In this document: piece after piece, positions 6,703 to 15,306 of the stretch
Numbering within the stretch: position 1 is the stretch's first letter
Layout: each line of letters starts with the position of its first letter
Source: Candidatus Omnitrophota bacterium
GTDB taxonomy: Bacteria; Omnitrophota; Gorgyraeia; Zapsychrales; Fredricksoniimonadaceae
DNA: 47,193 nt
Assembly: GCA_903861305.1 (NCBI GenBank)
Contig: CAIOTT010000065.1
Location: 1-47,193 of the forward strand
Direction: 5' to 3'
Notes under the pieces: model-generated
What the model saw: only the letters and a program-made list of their open reading frames with translations
Database searches by the model: none
What the model was told of the DNA's origin: nothing
Made by a program: the position numbers and the translations under genes

Positions 6703-8646
6703 ATGAGTGTCGCGCATAAATTCCTCGCGAGGTTCCTGTTCCTGTCGTTCTTCAGCGGGATATTCGTCGGGATGTCGGCGATCGTCATCAACCTCTACGC
6801 CGTGCATATGGAAGCCGGCGCTGCCCAGATCGGGCTTATCACGGGTATGCAGGGGTTCGGGGTGCTCATCACCGGCATCCCCTTCGGCATCCTGATAGAC
6901 CGTTACGGCGCCAAAGTCGTGTATGTCCTTGGCGGGTTGATCGGGTCGACGGTATTCCTGTTCGTCCCGATGGCGACGACGCCCTGGACTTTGCTGGCAG
7001 TGACCTTTGTGGTCGGGTTGTTCGCGTCGATGCGCTACGTGTCGATGAACAGTATCTTTTTCGAGCACCTGGAGCTTATTGGCAATAACAAGTCCGGGTG
7101 GTACAAAGGCGCCCAGTCCGCGGGTATGGTGTTCATCGGGCCTGTCCTGGGGATATTCCTGGTCAACCATATCGGGTTCAGGTTCACGTTCTACACGATC
7201 GGGATGTGGATCCTCGTGACCGCGATCATCGCGCACGTGATCCTGACCCAGCGCGAGGTAGAGCGAGAGCTCGAAGCTTTCACCTGGCTGGGGACCGTCC
7301 ACCAGTTGAAAGGCCTTCTGAAGAACAGGCTTTTGGTCACGACTTCCATCGTGGAGTTCGTCGCTCTCAGCGCGAATGCCTGTTTTTCCGGGTTCATCAT
7401 CGCGATCGCATTGCGCGTGTTCCATTTGCCGAAAGAAAGCGCGGCCTTGTTCATATCAACGCAGGGCGTGGTGTTCGTGGTCACGGTCTTCTCTTTGAAC
7501 GCCTGGTTATCCCGGCTAGGTGAGAGATACTGGTACATGACTGCCATTGGGGTCATCGTATCCGGCCTGTTGTTCCTCGGGTTGGCCGCGGCGCCCCTGC
7601 AGTTGTGGCTTGGCGCTGTCCTTCTGGGGGCGGGGTTGGGGATGATCAATATCGTGAACGTGGCGCGGATCGCGCGCAGCGGCCACAAAAAAGGAAAGGT
7701 CGCAGGGTTCTTTTCGCTCTTTAGCATGGGCGGAGGGATGGCGGGCCCGGTGATCGGCGGTTTTATCGGAACGGTCTACGGTTTGCAGGCGACCTATCTT
7801 TGCCTGGTCCCGGTATTCCTGGCGCTTGGGTTATATCTGAAATTAAAGGTCACGGGGCGAAAGTGGCTGGCCGCCTGGACGGCCAGGATCAGGGATGTTG
7901 CCCTTGGGCTCATTCTGCCCGTCGGATTGCTGGTGTTGTGGGAGGCCGTTACACGCCTGGGTTATGCACCGAGAGAACTTTTGGTCCCACCGCGGGAAGT
8001 ATGGGAGAGTTTCTGTGAATTCGTGAAAGACGGCACGCTGGCCGAAAACCTTGGTGTGAGCCTGACGCGGATATTCTTTGGCTTTTCCTGGGGCGCGGCC
8101 GCAGGGGTCCTGTTCGGGACCGCCATGGGGAATTCGCGTAACGTGGAACGTTTTGCCGGCCCGCTGTTCCACGCGTTCCGGCAGGTGCCGATGTTCGGGT
8201 GGATGCCTTTCCTGATCCTCCTGACCGGTATTGACGAGACCTTCAAGATCATTTTTGTGGGGCTGACCGCCTTTATCCCGATGGTGCTTAATACCTGTGA
8301 GGGTGTGAAAAATATCCCGGGAGAATACCTGGAAGTGGCGGAAGTATTTGCGTACGGGCGCCGGCGGCTCTTTTGGCGGGTCATTATTCCAGGCGCCATG
8401 CCGTCGATCTTCACGGGCCTGCGCACGAGCCTGAGCATGGCGTGGATGTCGGTGGTGGGGGCGGAGCTGGTGGCCGCGAGTTCCGGGATCGGCAATTTGA
8501 TGGCCGGTGCGCGCAACATGTTCAGGTACGATATTGTTTTTGTCGGTGTGATTGTCATCGGTGTTGTCGGGTTTGCCATGAATTTCATCGCCGCCAGGCT
8601 GGAAGCGCACGTGCTGCGGTGGCGCAAGACATTCGTTGAGAAATGA
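6703..8646 (+). CDS. Fusion of an MFS transporter and an ABC (SsuC-type) permease
   Basis: 647 aa in one uninterrupted frame. Residues about 1-385 are a complete 12-helix MFS protein (FGILIDRYGAKVVYV is the loop 2-3 signature; GKVAGFFSLFSMGGGMAGPVIGG is a late helix). Residues about 390-647 are a BPD_transp_1 permease of the sulfonate/nitrate type, starting LGLILPVGLLVLWEAV and carrying the EAA loop YLEVAEVFAYGRRRLFWRVIIPGAMPSI. MFS and ABC permeases are normally separate proteins. The next gene supplies a second stand-alone ABC permease, so the transporter may be a heterodimer with an MFS domain attached. Start ATG lies 20 bp after the desulfinase-like gene. Confidence 0.88.
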   Translation: MSVAHKFLARFLFLSFFSGIFVGMSAIVINLYAVHMEAGAAQIGLITGMQGFGVLITGIPFGILIDRYGAKVVYVLGGLIGSTVFLFVPMATTPWTLLAVTFVVGLFASMRYVSMNSIFFEHLELIGNNKSGWYKGAQSAGMVFIGPVLGIFLVNHIGFRFTFYTIGMWILVTAIIAHVILTQREVERELEAFTWLGTVHQLKGLLKNRLLVTTSIVEFVALSANACFSGFIIAIALRVFHLPKESAALFISTQGVVFVVTVFSLNAWLSRLGERYWYMTAIGVIVSGLLFLGLAAAPLQLWLGAVLLGAGLGMINIVNVARIARSGHKKGKVAGFFSLFSMGGGMAGPVIGGFIGTVYGLQATYLCLVPVFLALGLYLKLKVTGRKWLAAWTARIRDVALGLILPVGLLVLWEAVTRLGYAPRELLVPPREVWESFCEFVKDGTLAENLGVSLTRIFFGFSWGAAAGVLFGTAMGNSRNVERFAGPLFHAFRQVPMFGWMPFLILLTGIDETFKIIFVGLTAFIPMVLNTCEGVKNIPGEYLEVAEVFAYGRRRLFWRVIIPGAMPSIFTGLRTSLSMAWMSVVGAELVAASSGIGNLMAGARNMFRYDIVFVGVIVIGVVGFAMNFIAARLEAHVLRWRKTFVEK

Positions 8647-8649
8647 CCT

Positions 8650-9429
8650 ATGGCGTCAAGGAAGAAATTCATTTGGGGTGATCTGCTGGCCGGACTGTTG
8701 TTGCCGCTGGGCCTGCTTGTGCTTTGGCAGGTGATATCCTGCGCCGGATGGGTGAATGCGTCCATATTGCCGTCGCCGGTGAAGGTCTTAAAGGTCATCG
8801 AAGATTCGTTGGCGGACGGGTTCCTTCTGAAGAATCTCCTGATCAGTTTTAACCGCGTGATCCGGGGTTTCCTGTTCGGGTCCGGCATTGGTTTTGTCAT
8901 GGGGACGTGGATGGGCCTTTCCAAAACAGCGGAAAAGGCCCTGGGCCCGTTCTTTCACGCGGTCCGCAACGTGCCGCTGGTCGGCTGGGTGCCGTTGTTC
9001 ATCATATGGTTCGGCTTCGGTGAGTTCTCGCAGGTCGTATTTATTTCTGTAGGGGCTTTCTACCCGGTCGTGCTCAATACCTTGCAGGGGATCCGCGGCG
9101 TACGCCGCGAGTATGTCGAACTGGGGCGGGTGTTCGGTTTCAGCCGGCTGAAGGTGTTCACGAAGATCATCCTGCCGGCCGCTGTACCGTCGGTTTTTAC
9201 CGGCGTGCGCTTGAGCCTGAGCACGTCGTGGATGCTTGTTGTCGCCGCAGAACTGTTTGGTGTTTCGACCGGCGGCGTGGGCAACATGATGATGGACGCG
9301 CGGGAATTTTTCAAGATGGACATTGTGATCATGGGCATACTGACGATCGGGGCCGTGGGGTTCATCATGAACCAGCTGCTCGCGGCGATCGAGGGGCATT
9401 TCTTATCATGGAAGCGGAGGACGGCATGA
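8650..9429 (+). CDS. ABC transporter permease, SsuC/TauC type
   Basis: 259 aa with about six membrane segments, starting DLLAGLLLPLGLLVLWQVI. The EAA loop is YVELGRVFGFSRLKVFTKIILPAAVPSVFTG, the site that contacts the ATPase. It is similar throughout to the C-terminal half of the preceding fusion protein (for example VRNVPLVGWVPLF against FRQVPMFGWMPFL). The two probably arose by duplication and may pair as a heterodimer. ATG lies three bases after the preceding stop, so the genes are tightly coupled. Confidence 0.9.
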   Translation: MASRKKFIWGDLLAGLLLPLGLLVLWQVISCAGWVNASILPSPVKVLKVIEDSLADGFLLKNLLISFNRVIRGFLFGSGIGFVMGTWMGLSKTAEKALGPFFHAVRNVPLVGWVPLFIIWFGFGEFSQVVFISVGAFYPVVLNTLQGIRGVRREYVELGRVFGFSRLKVFTKIILPAAVPSVFTGVRLSLSTSWMLVVAAELFGVSTGGVGNMMMDAREFFKMDIVIMGILTIGAVGFIMNQLLAAIEGHFLSWKRRTA

Positions 9430-9457
9430 ACGTAATGGCATTTTCAGGGAGCGGCAT

Positions 9458-10237
9458 ATGACGGAGGCGGGGAAATTATATATCCGCGGCTTGAACAAGA
9501 AGTTCAACGTCGACGCGAAGGAGATATCGGTCCTGGAAGCTATCAACCTGACGGTCGAGCGCGGTGAGTTTGTCAGCATTATCGGCACCAGCGGTTGCGG
9601 CAAGACGACATTGCTGAAACTTATTGTCGGGCTCGGGGGGTCGTACGAGGGCGATATCATCCTTAACGGGAAAAGGGTCGATGGGCCGGGCCTCGACCGG
9701 GGCATTGTTTTTCAGGACCACCGCCTTCTGCCCTGGCTTACTGTCAGTGAGAATATCGGCTTCGGGCTTGATGCCAAAATAAAGAAAGCCGAGCGTCAGG
9801 AGATCATCCGCAAGCATATCCAGCTGATCGGCCTGAGGGGTTTTGAAAAGGCTTACCCGTACCAGTTGTCCGGCGGTATGGCCCAGCGCGCGGCGATCGC
9901 CCGGTCTTTGGTGAACCGGCCGGCGATCCTTATGCTGGATGAGCCGCTGGGGGCGCTGGATGCCTTGACGCGGATGTACATGCAACGGGAGCTGGAAAAG
10001 ATATGGAAAGAAGAAAGGATCGCCATGATCATGGTCACGCATGACGTGGAGGAGGCGATCTATCTGGCGGATAAGGTCGTGGTGATGTCCAGCCGTCCCG
10101 GCAAGATCAACAAGGTCATCCCCATCCCGCTGGCACGCCCGCGCGACCGGGACAGTTATGAGTTTATCCGGATCAAGGATGAGATCCTTAAAGAATTCCA
10201 TCTGGAAGCGGAGAAATATTTTTCCTATTCGATCTAG
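9458..10237 (+). CDS. ABC transporter ATP-binding protein, SsuB/TauB/NrtD type
   Basis: 259 aa with all nucleotide-binding motifs: Walker A GTSGCGKTT, Q loop VFQDHRLLPWLTV, signature LSGGMAQRAAIARSL, Walker B ILMLDEPLGALD and switch histidine VTHDVEEA. The sequence LLPWLTV and the overall length match the nitrate/sulfonate/taurine importer subfamily. It would power import through the permeases at 6703-9429 with the binding protein at 1868. AGGGAG precedes the ATG. Confidence 0.92.
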   Translation: MTEAGKLYIRGLNKKFNVDAKEISVLEAINLTVERGEFVSIIGTSGCGKTTLLKLIVGLGGSYEGDIILNGKRVDGPGLDRGIVFQDHRLLPWLTVSENIGFGLDAKIKKAERQEIIRKHIQLIGLRGFEKAYPYQLSGGMAQRAAIARSLVNRPAILMLDEPLGALDALTRMYMQRELEKIWKEERIAMIMVTHDVEEAIYLADKVVVMSSRPGKINKVIPIPLARPRDRDSYEFIRIKDEILKEFHLEAEKYFSYSI

Positions 10238-10256
10238 GCGGTTCGATCCGCATCAG

Positions 10257-11507
10257 GTGTTCGCCGCGTTGGGGCATCGCAATTACCGGCTTTTCTTTAC
10301 AGGCCAGGGGATATCGCTCGTCGGGACCTGGATGCAGAAGGTGGCAGAGCAGTGGCTGGTCTACCGCCTGACCGGTTCGGTCCTGATGCTGGGGCTTGTC
10401 GGGTTCCTGGGACAGGTCCCCACGTTCGTCCTGGCGCCGTTCGCCGGGGTCGTGGCGGACAGGTATGAGCGCCGCAAGCTTCTGCTCGTGATCCAGGCGT
10501 TCGCCATGTTCCAGGCCATGGTCCTGTCAGCGCTGGTTTTGTCCCATAGCGTCCGGATCTGGCATATTGTGGCCCTGAGTTTTATCCTCGGGATCGTTAA
10601 TGCCTTTGATATCCCCATACGTCAGTCCTTCACGATCGAAATGGTCGAAGCTAACGACGGGAAGGACCTCGGCAACGCGATCGCGATGAATTCATCAATG
10701 ATCAACATGGCAAAGCTCGTAGGGCCGTCCGTGGCGGGTATCCTGATCGCCATGGTCGGGGAAGGCTTTTGCTTTCTTCTGAATGCGGCCAGCTACCTGG
10801 CGGTCATAGCGTCCCTCCTGGCCATGAACATCAAGCCCCGGACAACGGTTCCCGTTGAAAAACATATTCTTCACGACCTGAAGGAAGGCTTCGATTATTC
10901 CCTGAAGTTCGGCCCGATCAAATATATCCTCTTCATCCTGGCGGTCAACAGCCTCATGGGGCATCCCTATATGGTGCTGATGCCTGTCTTTGCCAGGAAG
11001 GTGCTGCATGGTGGGCCGCACACGCTGGGGTTCCTGATGGGAAGCGCTGGCAGCGGTGCCTTGGTTGGAGCGCTTTACCTGGCCAGCCGCGATTCGGTAC
11101 GGGGGCTGGTCGGCCGGATCTGGACCGCGTCGCTCGTATTTGGCATCGCCATCATCGGATTTTCATTCTCGACGGTGATGTGGCTGTCGATGGTCTTGCT
11201 GGCCCTCGCGGGGTTTGGGATGATCGTCCAGATGGCCGCGGGCAATACCGTGCTGCAGACCATTGTCGAAGGGCGGATGCGCGGGCGGGTGATGAGTTTT
11301 TATACGATGTCCCTGATGGGGATGACGCCCTTTGGCAGCCTGTTCGGGGGCTGCGTTGCGGATAAGATCGGTGCGCCGCACACATTGTTGATCGGCGGTG
11401 TTGCCTGCATGGCCGCGGCGCTGTTCTTTGGATATAAAATGCCGGTGATCCGGGAAAAGATCCGCCCGATCTATATTGAAAAAGGGATCATTCCTGCGGT
11501 TGTTTAG
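10257..11507 (+). CDS. MFS transporter, EntS-like (MFS_3)
   Basis: 416 aa from GTG 10257. I chose this start because the protein then begins FAALGHRNYRLFFTGQGISLVGTWMQ, the usual beginning of this family. The frame stays open upstream to ATG 10158, but that region overlaps the ATPase gene and looks like its shadow. The motif GVVADRYERRKLL is the MFS loop 2-3 signature, and about 12 hydrophobic segments follow. Family members export siderophores or small molecules. As last gene of the locus it could export the desulfurised product or sulfite. No clear ribosome-binding site is visible, so the start remains uncertain. Confidence 0.82.
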   Translation: MFAALGHRNYRLFFTGQGISLVGTWMQKVAEQWLVYRLTGSVLMLGLVGFLGQVPTFVLAPFAGVVADRYERRKLLLVIQAFAMFQAMVLSALVLSHSVRIWHIVALSFILGIVNAFDIPIRQSFTIEMVEANDGKDLGNAIAMNSSMINMAKLVGPSVAGILIAMVGEGFCFLLNAASYLAVIASLLAMNIKPRTTVPVEKHILHDLKEGFDYSLKFGPIKYILFILAVNSLMGHPYMVLMPVFARKVLHGGPHTLGFLMGSAGSGALVGALYLASRDSVRGLVGRIWTASLVFGIAIIGFSFSTVMWLSMVLLALAGFGMIVQMAAGNTVLQTIVEGRMRGRVMSFYTMSLMGMTPFGSLFGGCVADKIGAPHTLLIGGVACMAAALFFGYKMPVIREKIRPIYIEKGIIPAVV

Positions 11508-11539
11508 TGCGGGTCAAAAGGATATTTCGGGACTGTGCC

Positions 11540-11905
11540 TTAATGCTGCCACTGGTGATCGTCAGGTGCGTTCTTGTGGGCGTCAAGGGCGAAGAGGCGG
11601 ATCCTGTCGCGGTCGGCAGGCTGTAACTGGACAAAATCAAGGCCCGTGTCGAAAGGGTAAAGTTTATGTGTGCCGCGGCCGACCCTGACGACCCGTGCGG
11701 GCGCTGTGATGGGATTCGCATCGAATTTCAGGCGAATTTTAACAAAGAGCGCGGTGCCGACACCAAAATGCTGTTTGAGTTGAAGGCAGATCCCGCATTC
11801 TGAAATGTCCTTTACGCGCGCGTTGTGGATCAGGATGCTTGTCTGGGTGCGGATGGAACTGTCCAACTGTACTTCAGCCCTGGGGAATCTGCGTTTGTTT
11901 TCCAT
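11540..11905 (-). CDS. PilZ-domain protein
   Basis: 121 aa from ATG 11905 (a TTG start at 11941 would add 12 residues). It has the two c-di-GMP-binding signatures: R5-x3-R9 in KRRFPR and D33-x-S35-x2-G38 in KDISECGI. The single domain fills the protein, so it is probably a small c-di-GMP effector. It is convergent with the MFS gene and divergent from the Rrf2 gene. No good ribosome-binding site is visible. Its link with the sulfur genes is unclear; the exopolysaccharide locus further downstream would be a more natural target. Confidence 0.8.
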   Translation of the reverse strand: MENKRRFPRAEVQLDSSIRTQTSILIHNARVKDISECGICLQLKQHFGVGTALFVKIRLKFDANPITAPARVVRVGRGTHKLYPFDTGLDFVQLQPADRDRIRLFALDAHKNAPDDHQWQH

Positions 11906-12044
11906 AAAAAAAAGTTTAACAGAAAAAATAATGATTTGCAACCCGGCCCGCCGGCGATTGCTATCGCGTTGCTGCGGGAAGGAATGTGGTCCCGGTCATC
12001 AGGCTGGGTGCAGGCCTGTTCCCGTCGGTGAAAAAATATTTTTC

Positions 12045-12077
12045 TTGACATTTTTACGAGTTATCCTATATTTCTAG
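12045..12077 (+). promoter_or_regulatory. Sigma70-type promoter with CTA-N6-TAG site, Rrf2 gene 1
   Basis: TTGACA at 12045-12050, a 16-bp spacer and TATATT at 12067-12072 precede the first Rrf2 gene. The -10 box lies within an inverted repeat CTA-TATTTC-TAG (12066-12077). Related repeats occur at 12535-12546, 16019-16030 and 25861-25872, all at promoters. Autoregulation by the Rrf2 protein is likely. Confidence 0.65.
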
Positions 12078-12104
12078 TCATATTTGAAATTTGGAGATCC
12101 TCTG

Positions 12105-12506
12105 ATGAAGTTGACGTCCCGCAGTGAATACGCGCTTTTGGCCCTGTTGTATCTTGCCCGGCATGGCAGTGAAAAACTTGTGACCGTTGATACGATCGCC
12201 AAGGCGCAGGATATCCCCCCCAAGTTCCTGGAACAGATCCTCTTGATGTTGAAAAGGGCCCGGTACCTGAAAAGTTCCAAAGGCCAGCATGGCGGGTACG
12301 CGCTTGGCAAGCCGGCCGACAAGATCAGCCTCGCCGAGATCGTGCGCTTGATCGACGGTGCTTTGGCGCCTACCGAGTCGGTCAGCGTGTATTTCTTCGA
12401 GCATACGCCTATAGAGAAAGAGAAGAACCTGATCAAGGTGTTCAAGGATATCAGGGATTATGTGTCAAAGAAGCTGGAGAACACGACGCTGGCAGACCTG
12501 GTCTAG
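12105..12506 (+). CDS. Rrf2-family transcriptional regulator without cysteines
   Basis: 133 aa from ATG 12105, which has GGAG eight bases upstream; an in-frame TTG at 12084 is less likely. The winged-helix Rrf2 domain is typical: MKLTSRSEYALLALLYLA, IPPKFLEQILLMLKRARYLKSSKGQHGGYALGKP. There is no cysteine in the protein, so it cannot bind an Fe-S cluster in the IscR manner. In this it resembles the cluster-free cysteine regulator CymR. It stands just upstream of the ATPase/GTPase/cysteine desulfurase operon and probably controls it together with other sulfur genes in the window. Confidence 0.9.
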   Translation: MKLTSRSEYALLALLYLARHGSEKLVTVDTIAKAQDIPPKFLEQILLMLKRARYLKSSKGQHGGYALGKPADKISLAEIVRLIDGALAPTESVSVYFFEHTPIEKEKNLIKVFKDIRDYVSKKLENTTLADLV

Positions 12507-12530
12507 GTTGCTTTTTATTTTGCGTCATTT

Positions 12531-12560
12531 ATGACTAATCCGATAGGAAAAGATTGTAAT
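12531..12560 (+). promoter_or_regulatory. Probable promoter and Rrf2 operator of the ATPase-GTPase-NifS operon
   Basis: An inverted repeat CTA-ATCCGA-TAG (12535-12546) lies between a weak -35 (ATGACT, 12531-12536) and a possible -10 (TGTAAT, 12555-12560). The position fits repression. The half-sites match those at the two Rrf2 promoters. The promoter boxes themselves are poor, so the operator is better supported than the promoter. Confidence 0.45.
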
Positions 12561-12592
12561 AAACCGGCAAGTTGGTAAGAAAAGGAGACACG

Positions 12593-13399
12593 ATGCGCAT
12601 TGATGAACTGAAGATACTGGGCGGCGTTGGCAAGAACCGCCAGCTGGACCTGGTCGAGGAGATCGTCCTGAAAATGGGCGATGTGATCAGCATCGTCGGG
12701 CCTACAGGCTCGGGCAAAACAACGCTTATTGATGACATCGCGTTGTTCGCCAACCAGAATACGCCCACCAACCGCCGCGTCCTTATTAACGGGGCTTACG
12801 CGCCCGAGGAGTTCATGACCGACCCCTCCAAAAACCCCATTGCTTTTATCACCCAGCACACGAATTTTCTCTCCGACCTGCCCGTGAACGAGTTCCTTGA
12901 GATCCACGCGGGCATCCGCCAGAGCGGGAACAAGGCCGCGGTCATTGCGGAGACGCTGGATTTCGCCAATCAGCTGACGGGTGAGCCGATCAATCCGGTG
13001 AACGGGATGACCGACCTCTCCGGCGGGCAGACCCGCGCCTTGCTGATCGCGGACGCGGTCATCATCGGCAATTCGCCGATCATCCTGCTCGACGAGATCG
13101 AGAACGCGGGCATCCACCGCACCAAGGCGCTGGAACTCCTGAAACACTATGAAAAGATATTCATCTTCGTCACGCACGACCCGCGCATCGCGCTGTTGTC
13201 GGATTTTCGCGTGGTCATGCAAAACGGCGCCATGGTCAAGATCGTGCATTCCAACGCCGAGGAATTGACCGTTGCCGAGGAGATCAAGAAGCTGGACGAC
13301 CTTATCCTGCATTTCAGGCAGCTGATCCGCAACGGCGAACAGCTTGACGGGAACATGCTGGATGAGCGGCTCACGGCGTTAGGCTATGTTGGGAAATGA
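12593..13399 (+). CDS. Soluble ABC-type ATPase of a maturation operon
   Basis: 268 aa from ATG 12593 (AGGAG upstream; a TTG at 12572 is in frame). Walker A is GPTGSGKTT (36-44), the signature LSGGQTRALLIADA, Walker B IILLDEIENAG and the H loop VTHDP. No membrane segments and no permease or binding-protein genes adjoin it, so it is unlikely to be a transporter subunit. The grouping with a HypB/UreG-like GTPase, a cysteine desulfurase and an Fe-S protein suggests an energy-dependent step in assembling or repairing a metallocofactor, as SufC does in Fe-S assembly. This role is inference. Confidence 0.8.
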   Translation: MRIDELKILGGVGKNRQLDLVEEIVLKMGDVISIVGPTGSGKTTLIDDIALFANQNTPTNRRVLINGAYAPEEFMTDPSKNPIAFITQHTNFLSDLPVNEFLEIHAGIRQSGNKAAVIAETLDFANQLTGEPINPVNGMTDLSGGQTRALLIADAVIIGNSPIILLDEIENAGIHRTKALELLKHYEKIFIFVTHDPRIALLSDFRVVMQNGAMVKIVHSNAEELTVAEEIKKLDDLILHFRQLIRNGEQLDGNMLDERLTALGYVGK

Positions 13400-13424
13400 T
13401 CCATACCATTAAAGGAGATGACAC

Positions 13425-14126
13425 ATGAAGGTCGTTATTTGCGCGGGGCCTCCGACAACGGGGAAGACAACGGTATTGAAACAGGTCACGAAAAGGCTCA
13501 TCGCCGCGGGGTTAAAGGTCGCCTATCTGAAGATCGACGTGCAGTATGCCGTCGAGGACGAAATGTTCAGGAAGGAATTCGGCATACCGGTGAAGAAGGT
13601 CTATTCCGGGGAGCTGTGCCCTGACCATTGCAATGTCATGGTGCTGGGTGACGCCATCACCTGGGCACAGGATAACGACGCGGAATATCTGCTGGTCGAG
13701 ACCGCCGGCTTATGCCTGCGCTGTTCACCCTATATCGAAGGGTCGCTGGGTATCGTGGTCCTCGAGGCCACCAGCGGCATGAACCTGCCGCGCAAGATCG
13801 GCCCCATGCTGACACTGGCCGATGTCGCGGTCGTGACCAAGATCGACCTGATATCGCAGGCCGAGCGCGAGGTGTTCCGGGCGCGGGTCATCAGCGCCGC
13901 GAGCGACATTGCCATTTGCGAGACCAATGCCCTTTACGGCATCGGCATTGATGCGGTCGTGAAAAAGATCCAGGCCTCATCTGAAATACAGGACCCGCTG
14001 ATCCTCCGCGGCAATCCTCCGGTGGGGACCTGCACCGTGTGCGTCGGCAAGAAAGAGATCGGCTGGCAGCAGCATTTCGGCGTGGTCCGTCCGCTCGAGG
14101 GCGATATTTTCTATCAAGGAGAATAA
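13425..14126 (+). CDS. HypB/UreG-like (G3E) GTPase with Cys motifs
   Basis: 233 aa. The P loop AGPPTTGKTT spans residues 7-16, VETAG (91-95) is the G3 region and VTKIDL (138-142 area) the guanine-specificity motif. Metal-binding candidates are C65-x3-C69 (ELCPDHCN), C97-x2-C100 (LCLRC) and C203-x2-C206 (GTCTVCVG). G3E GTPases deliver nickel or cobalt or load cofactors into target enzymes. The three Cys pairs suggest that this protein handles a metal or an Fe-S cluster. AGGAG precedes ATG. The stop codon directly abuts the GTG start of the cysteine desulfurase. Confidence 0.83.
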   Translation: MKVVICAGPPTTGKTTVLKQVTKRLIAAGLKVAYLKIDVQYAVEDEMFRKEFGIPVKKVYSGELCPDHCNVMVLGDAITWAQDNDAEYLLVETAGLCLRCSPYIEGSLGIVVLEATSGMNLPRKIGPMLTLADVAVVTKIDLISQAEREVFRARVISAASDIAICETNALYGIGIDAVVKKIQASSEIQDPLILRGNPPVGTCTVCVGKKEIGWQQHFGVVRPLEGDIFYQGE

Positions 14127-15296
14127 GTGCAGAAGATATATCTCGATAACAGTGCCAGCACGCGGGTCGATCCGCGCGTTGTGGAAGCGATGCGGCCTTA
14201 CTTTGCTGAATTATACGGAAACGCCTCCAGCTTGCACAGTTTTGGCCGTGAAGCCAAGGCCGTGATGGATGCAGCCCGGGCCAGCCTCGCGGCGAACATC
14301 GGCGCCAAACCCCAGGAAGTCGTGTTCACGTCATCCGGGACAGAGTCGAACAATTTCGCGCTCAAAGGCGTCGCGTTCGCCAACAGAGGCAAGGGCAACC
14401 ACATCATCGTTTCCGCGATCGAGCATGATTCGGTGCTCGGCCCCGCGCAGTGGCTCCAGGGGCAGGGGTTTGATGTTTCATATCTTGCTGTCAATGAGGA
14501 CGGCCTGGTCTCTGCGGCGGCGTTGGACCAGGAGATAAGGAAGGGGACGATCCTGGTGTCCGTGATGCATGCCAATAACGAGATCGGTACCATCCAGTCG
14601 ATCGATGAGCTTGGCAAGGTCTGCCGTGACCGGGGAGTTTATTTCCACACCGACGCTTGCCAGTCGTTCGGCAAGGTTCCTGTTGATGTCCATGCCCAGA
14701 GCCTTGATCTTGTGACGATCAACGCGCACAAGATCTATGGTCCCAAGGGGATTGGCGCCTTGTTCATCCGCGACGGGATCGCGATCATGCCGTGGCAGCA
14801 CGGCGGCGGGCATGAAATGGGCCTGCGTTCGGCCACGGAGAATATCCCGGCGATCGTCGGGTTCGCGAAAGCCGCGGCCTTGTGCGTTGAGGAAATGGAC
14901 GCGGAAGATGCCAGGACCGTGGCCTTGCGTGAAAAGATCATTGATGCCGTGCTTGATACTGTGCCGTATGCCTACCTGAACGGCTCTCGTCAGCAGCGTT
15001 TGGCGAACAATATCAGCCTCGGTTTTTCCGGCCTGGAAGGGGATGCCATCAGGCTGTTGCTGGAGCTTGACGAGTTGGGCATCGCGGTGTCCAGCGGCTC
15101 CGCCTGTTCGTCCAATGGCGGCGGCCATAAGACCTCGCATGTCCTTGCGGCGATCGGGCTCGACGCTGTCCGGGCGCGGGGTGCCTTGAGGGTATCACTC
15201 GGGCGTTTTAACACGGCGCAGGATGTGGATATCTTTCTTGAGAAGTTGTCTGAAGTATTGAGAAGCCTTAAACCGCTCACATCAGTTTTAATTTAA
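14127..15296 (+). CDS. Cysteine desulfurase, NifS/IscS class I
   Basis: 389 aa, GTG start directly after the preceding stop with AGGAGA upstream. PLP lysine K202 is in NAHKIYGPKG, and HTDACQS holds the conserved Asp/His region. The catalytic C327 lies in the class I loop SSGSACSSNG. The enzyme removes sulfur from L-cysteine as a persulfide for Fe-S clusters or thio-cofactors. No IscU or NifU scaffold is adjacent, so it may serve the ATPase, GTPase and Fe-S protein encoded with it rather than general cluster assembly. Confidence 0.93.
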   Translation: MQKIYLDNSASTRVDPRVVEAMRPYFAELYGNASSLHSFGREAKAVMDAARASLAANIGAKPQEVVFTSSGTESNNFALKGVAFANRGKGNHIIVSAIEHDSVLGPAQWLQGQGFDVSYLAVNEDGLVSAAALDQEIRKGTILVSVMHANNEIGTIQSIDELGKVCRDRGVYFHTDACQSFGKVPVDVHAQSLDLVTINAHKIYGPKGIGALFIRDGIAIMPWQHGGGHEMGLRSATENIPAIVGFAKAAALCVEEMDAEDARTVALREKIIDAVLDTVPYAYLNGSRQQRLANNISLGFSGLEGDAIRLLLELDELGIAVSSGSACSSNGGGHKTSHVLAAIGLDAVRARGALRVSLGRFNTAQDVDIFLEKLSEVLRSLKPLTSVLI

Positions 15297-15306
15297 AGGG
15301 GGGCAT

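Noticed and set aside
6703-8646. MFS-ABC fusion as a simple annotation artefact
   Set aside because: The frame is open across the junction without internal stops, and no ribosome-binding site plus start is visible at the beginning of the permease half. An assembly error can still not be excluded.
12593-13399. ABC transporter ATPase with missing permease
   Set aside because: There is no permease or binding protein in this operon. Its neighbours are soluble maturation-type proteins, so a transport role is unlikely.
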